A stretch of DNA of 32,936 nt, from assembly GCA_017694565.1 (NCBI GenBank), contig JADIMR010000103.1:1-32936 (forward strand), given 5' to 3'. Both the position numbers and the translations under genes were made by a program. Origin of the DNA: Candidatus Enterocola intestinipullorum. GTDB lineage: Bacteria > Bacteroidota > Bacteroidia > Bacteroidales > Paludibacteraceae. Below the pieces are notes generated by a model that had not been told where the DNA came from, did not search any database, and saw only the letters and a program-made list of their open reading frames with translations. The first letter of the stretch is position 1; each line of letters starts with the position of its first letter. This document shows, piece after piece, positions 1 through 7,850 of the stretch.

Positions 1-120
1 CAAGGTCGCGGCGTGTCTGTACTTCGACGGAACAGCCTCCAAATATTCTTGCACCGAAATTAATTTCGGACCGCACTGAAACTTTATCTGTGCCAAATCC
101 GGTTTTTGATTTTCTTCCAT
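1..120 (-). CDS. Hypothetical protein, 5' end only (runs off the left edge)
   Basis: On the minus strand an ATG at 118-120 opens a frame that stays open for all 40 codons to the window edge, beginning MEENQKPDLAQIKF. The visible part is hydrophilic, with no signal peptide, and is likely the N-terminus of a cytoplasmic protein. The part seen is too short for me to recognise a family. It is divergent from the secreted-protein gene at 568. I saw no TAnnTTTG-type promoter for it in the gap to its right. Being open to the edge and having non-random composition supports it being real, but 40 codons is weak evidence. Confidence 0.55.
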   Translation of the reverse strand, partial: MEENQKPDLAQIKFQCGPKLISVQEYLEAVPSKYRHAATL

Positions 121-446
121 GATTATTTTTAGTTTGATTATATTTTGTACCATACTTGTCGCCCTTTCGGAATACAGGTCTTACTTCCTGCTCCTGTTCC
201 TTTCTAAAAAAAGAGATTATCGAGTTGAGAAACGAATTCCGCATATTATCCTAAATTTTTCAATACATCAAGTTTTGTTACTTACCCCCTGCCACACATC
301 ACTAAAATGAATGTTCCTATCCCGTCATTACAAGTTACAAGATACGCATTTCCATGATGAAGATTATAATCTCAAATAGTTTTGTTACTGTGTTAAATTG
401 ATAAAATTTCTTCATTATTTTAACCTGCCAATAAAAGCCAGTTTAT
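121..446. other. AT-rich divergent intergenic region
   Basis: This AT-rich stretch lies between two divergent genes. A 63-codon plus-strand frame (119-310) overlaps the start codon of the minus-strand gene; I judge it spurious. Apart from the promoter just to its right I see no repeat, RNA gene or clear hairpin here. Confidence 0.6.
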
Positions 447-478
447 TTTGATATTATCCATAAATTTTATTATTTTTG
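447..478 (+). promoter_or_regulatory. Bacteroidota-type promoter for the GLUG-repeat protein
   Basis: TTTG at 447-450 and TATTTTTG at 471-478 are separated by 20 bases. This matches the known Bacteroides housekeeping promoter pattern TTTG-N19-21-TAnnTTTG at every defined base. Transcription would start near 485, leaving a 5' leader of about 80 bases before the ATG at 568. Confidence 0.75.
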
Positions 479-567
479 CAAAATAGGCCTCATCGGAATC
501 TCCGACTCTCTTTTTACTCTGTACGTCTTATAGCATTACTTTTAAACTTTCCTAAACTTGAAAGCTG

Positions 568-2172
568 ATGAAAACATTTACACGAAAACTACTCGTTGCT
601 GGCATAATGCTATTTTTGGCATTCGTATCCATGCAAGCACAAGAAATTTGGAACGGCACAGTTGCCTCCAGTTTCGATGGAGGTACGGGAACCGAATCCG
701 ATCCTTACCAAATCAGGACTGCCTCCCAACTATGGAAATTACAGCAAGACGTTGCATCCGGAAACAGCTATGCCGACACATACTTCATACTCACAGATGA
801 CATAATGCTGAACGATACCACAAACTGGCAGAACTGGAGTACGCAACCTCCCGCAAGAAAATGGGATCCGATAGGTAAAAACAATACTGCACCTTTTCGT
901 GGAATCTTCGATGGTAATGGATATACAATAAACGGCATTTATCGAATATGCAACGATGAGTATTACGGATTGTTCGGATATCTCGGTGATGGAGGAAAAA
1001 TACAAAACTTGGGCATAAGAGCAAGCTATTACGCCTCCTACCGATATATAGGTGGAATTTGCGGATACAACTACAAAGGCACAATATCCAATTGCTACTT
1101 TTCGGGAACAATAGGAGTATCCCCAATGGCACTATACTCAAGTAGTTACATTGGCGGAATATGCGGATGGAACGATGTCGGTACAATTACAAATTGTCGC
1201 AATAGCGGAACAATAAGAGTTACAGATGCCAATGCGACCATTGGAGGAATATGCGGACTAATTCGTAAAGGAGCAATCACAAACTGCCACAACTCAGGAA
1301 CGCTGCACACAAAAGCGGAAAACGAATATCCAAATTTCGATGTAGGCGGAATTTACGGATATGGTAGTGCTTACGATGCCCAAATCAGCAATTGCTACAA
1401 CACCGGGACATTGATTATAGAAGCCAAGCAAATAAGGGCAGGAGGAATATGTGGCAACAATGGCTGTTACATCACAAATTGTTACAGTACAGGCGTAATC
1501 GAAGCCTCGGCAGGAGGAGATGTCGGAAATATCAGCGGATACAACGGAGGTGACAAATACATCACAAATTGCTACTACATAGCCGACAATGGCTATAAGG
1601 GTATAGGCTATAATTCCGGGGGCACCGTCGCCAAAACCGAGGAGGAATTCGCATCCGGCGAAGTGGCATACCTGCTGCAAAGCAACATCGAAGGACAGAC
1701 TTGGGGACAGTCCATCGGCAATGACAAATCTCCATTGCTGACTTCGGACGAGGACAAAATAGTGTACCAACTGACATTGGTGGACGGCACTGACACAGAA
1801 TTTTTGTATGCCAACAGCGGTTCATTCACCTTGCCGGTTCCCGAACGCGACAATTTCACCTTCTTGGGCTGGTTCACCGAAGAATCCGGGGGTGAGCGAG
1901 TTCCGGACAATTCCGAAATTAGCGCGGACGGAATACTATACGCACAATGGGAGGAAAATACTAGCACCGCAGCATACCAAAATGACGAAAACTCGTTTAA
2001 TGTAACAGGCTCAAACGGCAAGCTGCAAATTTCAGGGACAGATGCCGATGTCGCAGTATACGATTTGCAGGGACTCTTGATTTACCACGGCCCGGAACGC
2101 AGCATCACACTTCCGGCAGGCATATACATCGTGAAAGTGGACGGACAAGCACTAAAAATCAGAGTATGGTAA
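568..2172 (+). CDS. Secreted GLUG-repeat protein with InlB-type repeat and C-terminal sorting-like domain
   Basis: A 534-residue exported protein of unknown role, probably on the cell surface. Residues 1-25 are a signal peptide with likely cleavage after MQAQ. From about residue 130 to 360 there are roughly seven degenerate GLUG-type repeats, each with an IGGICGY-like strand followed by a TITNCYNSGT-like strand, expected to form a beta-solenoid. Around residues 395-460 is an InlB/Listeria-Bacteroides repeat with the typical FLGWFTEESGG and ILYAQWE ends. The last 60 residues (VAVYDLQGLLIYHG...GIYIVKVDGQALKIRVW) resemble the C-terminal sorting domains of type IX-secreted proteins. GLUG and InlB repeats occur in surface adhesins; a specific ligand cannot be inferred. 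It has its own promoter and stands alone. Confidence 0.88.
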   Translation: MKTFTRKLLVAGIMLFLAFVSMQAQEIWNGTVASSFDGGTGTESDPYQIRTASQLWKLQQDVASGNSYADTYFILTDDIMLNDTTNWQNWSTQPPARKWDPIGKNNTAPFRGIFDGNGYTINGIYRICNDEYYGLFGYLGDGGKIQNLGIRASYYASYRYIGGICGYNYKGTISNCYFSGTIGVSPMALYSSSYIGGICGWNDVGTITNCRNSGTIRVTDANATIGGICGLIRKGAITNCHNSGTLHTKAENEYPNFDVGGIYGYGSAYDAQISNCYNTGTLIIEAKQIRAGGICGNNGCYITNCYSTGVIEASAGGDVGNISGYNGGDKYITNCYYIADNGYKGIGYNSGGTVAKTEEEFASGEVAYLLQSNIEGQTWGQSIGNDKSPLLTSDEDKIVYQLTLVDGTDTEFLYANSGSFTLPVPERDNFTFLGWFTEESGGERVPDNSEISADGILYAQWEENTSTAAYQNDENSFNVTGSNGKLQISGTDADVAVYDLQGLLIYHGPERSITLPAGIYIVKVDGQALKIRVW

Positions 2173-2386
2173 ATTCAAGGCGCTATTACGCCTGAAGAGT
2201 TCGTGCCTTTTCAGCCGATAATGAACAATGGGAAACAAGTGGCATAATCAACTTTGGATTACCACAACTTTCCCATTGTTTGTATTTACTATTAGTTCAC
2301 CCGCCAATAAAAAAACAGCCGTACGCAATCCGCTCTTCCAGCCTAATTTGTAAATTCGCGGCAAATTTCGTACAGGGTTTTCAATT

Positions 2387-2999
2387 ATGGAAAGCAACGA
2401 CAATATGACCGCCAAAGGCTGAATGTCCCTACTCGGTCTCACATTCTCCGCATTCGTATTCAACACTTCGGAATTCATGCCGGTGAGCCTGCTCACCGAC
2501 ATAGCCGCCGATTTTGCGATTTCCGAAACCAAAACCGGAATGATAATCTCGGTATATGCATGGTTCGTGGCGATATTCTCGCTCCCTCTAATGATTGTCG
2601 CCTCGCGCATGGAAATGAAATTACAATTCCCGCCCCGTCACATTCATAAGCGCATCGCTGGGAGGCATAACCTTGTCGATGGCATTGCTCTACCCCGCGG
2701 CAATAAACAATGTTACGGCGGCAATCATGTGCGCTTCGATGGGTTTGCACATAACCATGTTCAGTGTCGCGTTCCAAGACCAATTGATAAAAAACACGCC
2801 GCAAAGGTCCACCGCCGTTGCCATGTCGATATACTCCGGAATATACAACATGGGCATAGGAACAGGCACCCTTATTGGCGGAGCCGTATGCACATACGCC
2901 TCGATAGACTACATCGGTTATGCAGGCGCGGCAATCTCCGTATTCGCATTCATCTATTGCATGATCGTACTCCGCAAGATATTACGGCTTAAAGAATAA
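2387..2999 (+). pseudogene. Decayed MFS efflux transporter (SotB/AraJ-like)
   Basis: The remains of a major-facilitator efflux gene that is normally about 390 codons. An ATG at 2387 starts a frame broken by TGA at 2420-2422. The same frame then continues with GLTFSAFVFNTSEFMPVSLL and the following transmembrane region, typical of the first helices of sugar-efflux transporters, up to about 2620. The protein then jumps in a different frame to the C-terminal helices (LGGITLSMALLYPAAINN onwards) ending at TAA 2997-2999. Roughly 200 residues of the middle of the family are missing, so a large internal deletion joined the ends out of frame. It ends just before a strong terminator. I infer no functional product; the family assignment is firm, the exact original substrate is not. 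Confidence 0.85.
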
Positions 3000-3039
3000 A
3001 CCGGCAGACATAAAGCCCGGTTACTGAACAGTCCACATA

Positions 3040-3067
3040 AACAAAAGCGAGGGAACTCGCTTTTGTT
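3040..3067. terminator. Bidirectional rho-independent terminator
   Basis: A perfect 12-bp stem AACAAAAGCGAG / CTCGCTTTTGTT closes a GGAA tetraloop, with A- and T-rich arms on both sides. It separates the decayed transporter from the efflux operon. Confidence 0.8.
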
Positions 3068-3077
3068 ATTCCCGGAC

Positions 3078-3108
3078 TTTGTTTTTTCAATTCTATTTAT
3101 TAATTTAA
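3078..3108 (+). promoter_or_regulatory. Probable promoter of the tetR gene
   Basis: TTTG at 3078-3081 and TAATTTAA at 3101-3108 (6 of 8 matches to TAnnTTTG) are 19 bases apart. The -7 half is imperfect, but it overlaps the palindromic operator beginning at 3105, as expected for an autorepressed regulator gene. Confidence 0.4.
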
Positions 3109-3133
3109 CAGCGTTGTTAAACATACCTGTTAA
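3105..3133. promoter_or_regulatory. Tandem TetR operator candidates upstream of tetR
   Basis: Two palindromes of the form AACA-N4-TGTT lie side by side. The first is TTAACA-GCGT-TGTTAA (3105-3120), a perfect 6+6 inverted repeat. The second is AACA-TACC-TGTT (3120-3131), with centres 13 bp apart. The same motif recurs at 3862-3873, before the tolC-like gene. TetR-family proteins typically bind such short palindromes near their own promoter; binding here is inferred. Confidence 0.6.
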
Positions 3134-3176
3134 TAACGCTTCGCACATATCGCCGAAAAGCAAGAAAAAATACATC

Positions 3177-3818
3177 ATGGCAAAAAACGAAAGCAACTCC
3201 ATACACCGAAACACGGAGCAGAACATAATGGCTGCAGCCGAAGAATTGTTCCTCGAAAAAGGGTACCGCGCGGCAACAACCGTCAAAATTGCCGAAAAAG
3301 CAGGGGTTACGCATGCCATGCTGCATTATTATTTCCGTACCAAAGAACAGATTTTCATAAAGGTATTGGATAAGAACCAACAGGAACTTTTCTCTTTTGT
3401 CCGTCCTATAATGACAATGAACACGGAAAACGCATGGGAAACAATAAAGGGGGCAATCTCATTGTTTTACGATTTTCTCAATTCACACAGGCGTTACGCG
3501 CCCATGATTTACGACGTGCAGTCTCAAAACCCGGAACTGCTCAGCCGGTACAAAAAGAACACGCTGGAAATCCTTGGAAGTCTCGTTGCAAAACACAAGG
3601 AAATGTTGGAAAAAGAAATGGAAGCGGGACGCATGAACAAGGTGGACGTGTTCCAATTGTTCTATAACATGCTGTCAATGTGCGCAATCACTTTTCTTTC
3701 CGTCCACGCGATAGAGGATTTGTTTTCGCACACACCCGAACGCATTGACGAGTTCGTAGCGAAGCGCAAAGAAGAAATCATTGAAACATTGTATCTGAGA
3801 CTATACGGTAAAACATGA
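3177..3818 (+). CDS. TetR-family transcriptional regulator of the efflux operon
   Basis: A 213-residue DNA-binding repressor-type protein. The N-terminal TetR helix-turn-helix is clear at about residues 17-62: AAEELFLEKGYRAATT, KIAEKAGVTHAMLHYYFRTK, then a phenylalanine-rich helix. The remainder is all-helical, as in the ligand-binding and dimerisation domains of the family. I chose the ATG at 3177 because the longer frame back to 3063 would add residues unlike any TetR N-terminus and would read through the operators and the promoter. The gene is transcribed in the same direction as the tolC-adaptor-ABC genes that follow, and matching palindromes sit before both, so it most likely represses itself and the exporter. 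The inducing ligand is unknown. Confidence 0.92.
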   Translation: MAKNESNSIHRNTEQNIMAAAEELFLEKGYRAATTVKIAEKAGVTHAMLHYYFRTKEQIFIKVLDKNQQELFSFVRPIMTMNTENAWETIKGAISLFYDFLNSHRRYAPMIYDVQSQNPELLSRYKKNTLEILGSLVAKHKEMLEKEMEAGRMNKVDVFQLFYNMLSMCAITFLSVHAIEDLFSHTPERIDEFVAKRKEEIIETLYLRLYGKT

Positions 3819-3861
3819 CGTTCCGTATTGTTTTTTTGCAATATTATTAACCGTTATGTTT

Positions 3862-3873
3862 AACAAACTTGTT
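3862..3873. promoter_or_regulatory. TetR operator candidate before the tolC-like gene
   Basis: AACA-AACT-TGTT, a palindrome (AACAA-AC-TTGTT) of the same AACA-N4-TGTT form as the two sites before tetR. Aligned with flanks, 3116-3135 and 3857-3876 agree at about 15 of 20 bases. It ends five bases before the start codon, where a bound repressor could block initiation. A weak -7-like TATGTTTA (3855-3862) overlaps it, with TTTG at 3835-3838 only 16 bases upstream. Confidence 0.55.
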
Positions 3874-3878
3874 TAGAT

Positions 3879-5243
3879 ATGATACTGCCTACCGACTCAA
3901 AAAAATTTGCTATTGCTGACACACTGCTGATATTTTGCGGCTTTTGCTTCTATTTGGCATGTTGTGCTTGCCAGTATGCGCAAGGACAAAATATTCCACA
4001 CCCGGGCATTGCCGTATCGCAAGCCGTACAAGATTCAGACAATGAAATAACCATAGACGAATGCGTGGCAATGGCAAAGATGAACTACCCGCAGATACGA
4101 CAGTTCGACCTCATCACCGAAGCCGAAAAATACGATTTGTCGAATGCGGGGCTTAATTGGGTCCCGCACATTACAATATCGGGCAAGGCATCCTATCAAT
4201 CGGACGTAGTGGAGATGCCTTTCGAAATTCCGGGATACGACTTCGACCTGGACCTTCCCCACGACCAATATTCCATAGTAGGCGAAGTATCGCAAACAAT
4301 ATGGGACGGAGGCACCACAAGCAACCTTAAATCAAGCATACGCGCAGGTGCGGAAGTGCAACGCAAACAACTCGAAGTCACCCTTTATTCCATAAGGGAA
4401 AGGGTTGAAAACATCTATCTCGGCATTTTGCTTATCGACAAGCAAATAAGCCAGAACAAGATTTTGGAAAAAAGCCTGCTTCGCAACCGCAACGAAGTCA
4501 TGGCCATGTTGGAAAACGGCATGGCATACAAATCCGACATGAACATAGTGGATGTGAACATCCTGAATTGCCGCCAGAAACTGTCGCAATTGCTTGCCGA
4601 CCGTTCCTCTTACATAAAAATCCTTAGCAAGTTCACCGGTTCCGACATGAGCGGAGTTTCATTCATTGAACCGTCTGATTACATCGATACGGATTCTTTG
4701 GAAATAAGCAGGCCGGAACTTTCATTTTACGATGCCCAAGTAGCACAAAACCAAGTCAAGAGAAACGAGTTGAGAACCCGGATATCGCCAAAGTTCAATT
4801 TCACATTTCAAGGCGGAGCCGGGCAACCGGGGCTGAACATGCTCAAAGAAGGATTCTCGCCATATTATGTGGCGGCAATAAAAATGCAATGGAGTCTCGG
4901 AGACCTATATACGAGAAGCAACGACATAAAAAAGATAGAGTCCGATAAAAAATCAATAGAAACGGAACGGGAAACTTTCCTCTTCAATACATCCTTGGAT
5001 ATGATAAATCAGGTAAATGCCATAGAAAAAGCCCGCGACATATTGGAGCAGGACAAAGAAATAATACGGCTGAGGGAAGAAATCCGCATATCGGGCGAAG
5101 AGCAATACGCCGAAGGCGTGATAACCATGACCGACCTGATGGATATGATAGACGACGAACACGATGCACGGGTGGCGGAGTCTATACATCAGGTCCAGTT
5201 GCTGATGGAAATATGCAAACTGAAAAATACCGTGGGACAATAA
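3879..5243 (+). CDS. TolC-family outer-membrane efflux protein
   Basis: A 454-residue outer-membrane channel component. The N-terminal 38 residues form a long signal sequence with a hydrophobic cysteine-rich core. After ITIDECVAMAKMNYPQIRQFD come the two repeated alpha-helical hairpin and strand units of the TolC fold (about residues 55-250 and 265-450). Charged heptad helices such as KKIESDKKSIETERETF and the closing HQVQLLMEICKLKN helix are typical. It is the first exporter gene after tetR and is followed 20 bases later by the adaptor, so it likely forms the outer-membrane exit duct of the ABC exporter below. Confidence 0.9.
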   Translation: MILPTDSKKFAIADTLLIFCGFCFYLACCACQYAQGQNIPHPGIAVSQAVQDSDNEITIDECVAMAKMNYPQIRQFDLITEAEKYDLSNAGLNWVPHITISGKASYQSDVVEMPFEIPGYDFDLDLPHDQYSIVGEVSQTIWDGGTTSNLKSSIRAGAEVQRKQLEVTLYSIRERVENIYLGILLIDKQISQNKILEKSLLRNRNEVMAMLENGMAYKSDMNIVDVNILNCRQKLSQLLADRSSYIKILSKFTGSDMSGVSFIEPSDYIDTDSLEISRPELSFYDAQVAQNQVKRNELRTRISPKFNFTFQGGAGQPGLNMLKEGFSPYYVAAIKMQWSLGDLYTRSNDIKKIESDKKSIETERETFLFNTSLDMINQVNAIEKARDILEQDKEIIRLREEIRISGEEQYAEGVITMTDLMDMIDDEHDARVAESIHQVQLLMEICKLKNTVGQ

Positions 5244-5263
5244 ATCCGTTAATTCTTTAAAAC

Positions 5264-6163
5264 ATGAAACATTCGCTGAACTTTTTAATTCTGATCCTGC
5301 CTCTGTTATTTGCAGGATGTTCGGACGGCAGCGACGACTTTGATGCGTGCGGACAAATCGAAGCCGTGGACGTGGTTGTGTCGGCCGAGTCGAACGGAAA
5401 AATAATATCGCTCGATGTGCCGGAAGGCGCGGTTCTTGCAAAAGGAGAATGTGTCGGAGTGATAGATTCCGTGCAGATATACCTGCAAAAAATGGAACTT
5501 ATCAGCCGCAAGCAAAACGCCGCCAGCAGAATTGTGGATATTAAAAAGCAACTCGCGCCGCAGAAATCCCGTCTCGAAAACCTGATGGTGGACAAGGAAC
5601 GTTATGTAAATCTTCTTGCAAAAGATGCAGGCACTCAAAAACAAGTCGATGACATTGAATTTCAGATAGCCGTTTCAAAAGGCGAGATAGACGCGCAAAC
5701 GCAAACCTACCAGAACAACAATTCCGGCGTGGAATCCGAACTCGCCATGTACGATGTTCAGATAGCCCAAAAGGAAGATATGCTCCGCAAATGCAGAATC
5801 GTGTCGCCCGTAGCCGGCACTGTGCTTACGCGCTATGTGGAAGAAGGAGAAACCGTTACCTCCGGCAAACCCATTTTCAGGATTGCAGACATGAACGATG
5901 TTTATGTAAGAGCATACTTCTCGACAAGCCAGCTCGCAGACTTGAAAATAGGCAGCAAAGTCAAAGTATATCCCGATGACGGCAGCAACAAACTCAAAGA
6001 ATACGAAGGTACGGTAACATGGATATCCGAACAGGCAGAATTCACCCCGAAAAACATACAGACGCGGGATGACAGGGCCGACCTTGTTTACGCGGTGAAA
6101 ATTTCCATAGCCAACGACGGCTACCTGAAACTCGGGATGTATGCCTATGTAAAAACGAAATAA
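5264..6163 (+). CDS. HlyD-like membrane fusion (adaptor) lipoprotein
   Basis: A 299-residue periplasmic adaptor. It has a lipoprotein signal ending LLFAGC (C19). Residues 27-75 are the first half of a biotinyl-lipoyl domain (GQIEAVDVVVSAESNGKI). Residues 80-165 form a coiled-coil hairpin, and 170-200 the second lipoyl half (IVSPVAGTVLTRYVEEGE), followed by a beta-barrel. The sequence resembles the YbhG/EmrA type that links ABC-2 exporters to TolC. It lies between the channel gene and the ATPase genes with 15-20 base gaps, so it belongs to one operon. Confidence 0.9.
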   Translation: MKHSLNFLILILPLLFAGCSDGSDDFDACGQIEAVDVVVSAESNGKIISLDVPEGAVLAKGECVGVIDSVQIYLQKMELISRKQNAASRIVDIKKQLAPQKSRLENLMVDKERYVNLLAKDAGTQKQVDDIEFQIAVSKGEIDAQTQTYQNNNSGVESELAMYDVQIAQKEDMLRKCRIVSPVAGTVLTRYVEEGETVTSGKPIFRIADMNDVYVRAYFSTSQLADLKIGSKVKVYPDDGSNKLKEYEGTVTWISEQAEFTPKNIQTRDDRADLVYAVKISIANDGYLKLGMYAYVKTK

Positions 6164-6178
6164 ACAACGTATTTCCGG

Positions 6179-7105
6179 ATGGCAGCGATAGAGGTAAACA
6201 AAATCAGCAAGAAGTACGGCACGGTCTCCGCACTGAACGAAGTTTCTTTCAGCGTGAAAAAAGGCGAGATATTCGGACTTATAGGTCCTGACGGAGCAGG
6301 CAAAACCACCTTGTTCAGGATTCTTACCACCCTGCTCTCTCCCGATGCCGGCAAAGCGGCAGTAAACGGATTGGACGTGGTGAAGGACTACGCCGCAATA
6401 CGCCGCATAGTCGGTTACATGCCGGGGCATTTCTCGCTCTATCAGGATTTGAGCGTGCGCGAAAACCTCGAATTTTTCGCCACTGTATTCGGAACTACCA
6501 TTGAAGCAAATTATTCCGACATAAAGGACATTTACTCGCAACTGGAACCTTTCAACAACAGACGGGCGGGTAACCTTTCCGGCGGGATGAAACAAAAGCT
6601 GGCATTGTGTTGCGCATTAGTGCACAAACCATCGGTCCTGTTCCTCGACGAACCCACCACGGGAGTGGATGCCGTAAGCCGCAAGGAATTCTGGAATATG
6701 CTTTACCGCATACGTTCGGGCGGAGTTACCATTTTGGTTTCCACGCCTTACATGGACGAAGCTTCGCTTTGCGACAGGATAGCACTGATTCACGAGGGGG
6801 CAATTTTCGACACCGGCACTCCGGCACAGATAATCTCCCAATATCCGTACGGGCTGTTGTCGGTAAAAGGCAAGCCGGTCTACGAGCTGTTGAAATTCGT
6901 CAGGAAATGCGACGGAGTTATAAACTGCTTTTCGTTCGGTGCAGAAAGCCATGCCGCAATCGACACAACGAAAACTAACGCGGAAAAGCTTTCTGAAGAC
7001 ATCATGGCCGGAGGCTTCCGCGGCTGCACGGTAAAAACAATATCTCCGGGAGTGGAAGACTGCTTTCTGAGGTTCTCAATCGAAAAACACGATGGAAAAG
7101 GATAA
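6179..7105 (+). CDS. ABC exporter ATPase 1 (YbhF-type; degenerate Q- and H-loops)
   Basis: A 308-residue ATP-binding subunit. Walker A GPDGAGKTT is at 36-44, signature LSGGMKQ at 133-139, and Walker B VLFLDE at 153-158. The Q-loop reads GYMPGHF, with Gly83 where Gln is usual. The H-loop reads STPYMDEA, with Pro190 where the switch His is usual. About 70 residues after the ATPase core form a C-terminal extension. It overlaps ATPase 2 by 14 bases, so the two are translationally coupled and probably form a heterodimer equivalent to the two fused halves of E. coli YbhF. The missing residues suggest that its own ATP site hydrolyses poorly or not at all. Confidence 0.92.
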   Translation: MAAIEVNKISKKYGTVSALNEVSFSVKKGEIFGLIGPDGAGKTTLFRILTTLLSPDAGKAAVNGLDVVKDYAAIRRIVGYMPGHFSLYQDLSVRENLEFFATVFGTTIEANYSDIKDIYSQLEPFNNRRAGNLSGGMKQKLALCCALVHKPSVLFLDEPTTGVDAVSRKEFWNMLYRIRSGGVTILVSTPYMDEASLCDRIALIHEGAIFDTGTPAQIISQYPYGLLSVKGKPVYELLKFVRKCDGVINCFSFGAESHAAIDTTKTNAEKLSEDIMAGGFRGCTVKTISPGVEDCFLRFSIEKHDGKG

Positions 7106-7850
7106 TGTCATAATAATAAACGGCCTCACAAAAAGATTCGGCAATTTCACCGCAGTCGACCATATCAGTTTTTCAGTGAGAAAAGGAGAGATATTCGGAT
7201 TCCTCGGGGCGAACGGTGCTGGGAAAACCACGGCCATGAAAATCTTGTGCGGTCTGAGTTTGCCTACCGAAGGGCGAGGCACCGTCAACGGCTACGACAT
7301 AAACACGCAACAGGAACTTATCAAAAGGAACATCGGCTACATGAGCCAGAAATTTTCCTTATATCCCGACCTTAAAGTTTGGGAAAACATAAGGCTTTTC
7401 GGCGGGATATACGGATTGGGATTCAACGAGATTCGCACCGAAACCGACAAAATCCTGAAATCGCTCGAGATGGAAAAACTGAAAGACTCGCTCGTTGGCT
7501 CTCTTCCATTGGGCTGGAAACAGAAACTCGCTTTCAGCATAGCCATAATACATAAACCGGCAATCGTGTTTTTGGACGAACCCACCGGCGGCGTGGATCC
7601 GGAAACCAGAAGAATGTTTTGGGAAATGATATACAAGACGGCTGCAGCCGGCACTACTGTATTCGTAACCACCCACTACATGGACGAAGCCGAATATTGC
7701 GACCGCGTATCAATAATGGTGGACGGAGTAATAGCCGACCTCGATACTCCCGATGCCCTTAAAGCAAAATACGGCGTACCCGACATGGACAGCGTTTTCA
7801 GAACCGTGGCTGTGCGCCGCCCTGCCGAAAAGGAGGCGGCCTCATCATGA
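7092..7850 (+). CDS. ABC exporter ATPase 2 (non-canonical signature motif)
   Basis: A 252-residue ATP-binding subunit. It has Walker A GANGAGKTT (39-47), Q-loop Gln86 (YMSQKF), Walker B IVFLDE and H-loop His195 (TTHYMDEA), all canonical. The signature is LPLGWKQ (138-144) instead of LSGGxxQ; I recall a similar change in C-terminal halves of YbhF-like proteins. In an ABC heterodimer each site uses the Walker motifs of one subunit and the signature of the other, so this subunit's site would pair with the intact LSGGMKQ of ATPase 1. It overlaps the next permease gene by four bases (ATGA). Confidence 0.92.
   Translation: MEKDNVIIINGLTKRFGNFTAVDHISFSVRKGEIFGFLGANGAGKTTAMKILCGLSLPTEGRGTVNGYDINTQQELIKRNIGYMSQKFSLYPDLKVWENIRLFGGIYGLGFNEIRTETDKILKSLEMEKLKDSLVGSLPLGWKQKLAFSIAIIHKPAIVFLDEPTGGVDPETRRMFWEMIYKTAAAGTTVFVTTHYMDEAEYCDRVSIMVDGVIADLDTPDALKAKYGVPDMDSVFRTVAVRRPAEKEAASS

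Noticed and set aside
119..310. 63-codon plus-strand frame with a hydrophobic start
   Set aside because: It overlaps the start codon of the divergent minus-strand gene, has no promoter, and its second half looks like translated AT-rich spacer.
2248..2610. 120-codon minus-strand frame ending in GELIVNTNNGKVVVIQS
   Set aside because: It runs antisense through the clearly recognisable MFS remnant; its residues are explained by the opposite strand.
3063..3176. Longer N-terminus for the TetR regulator
   Set aside because: The extra 38 codons would be translated from the promoter and operator region and do not resemble a TetR N-terminus.
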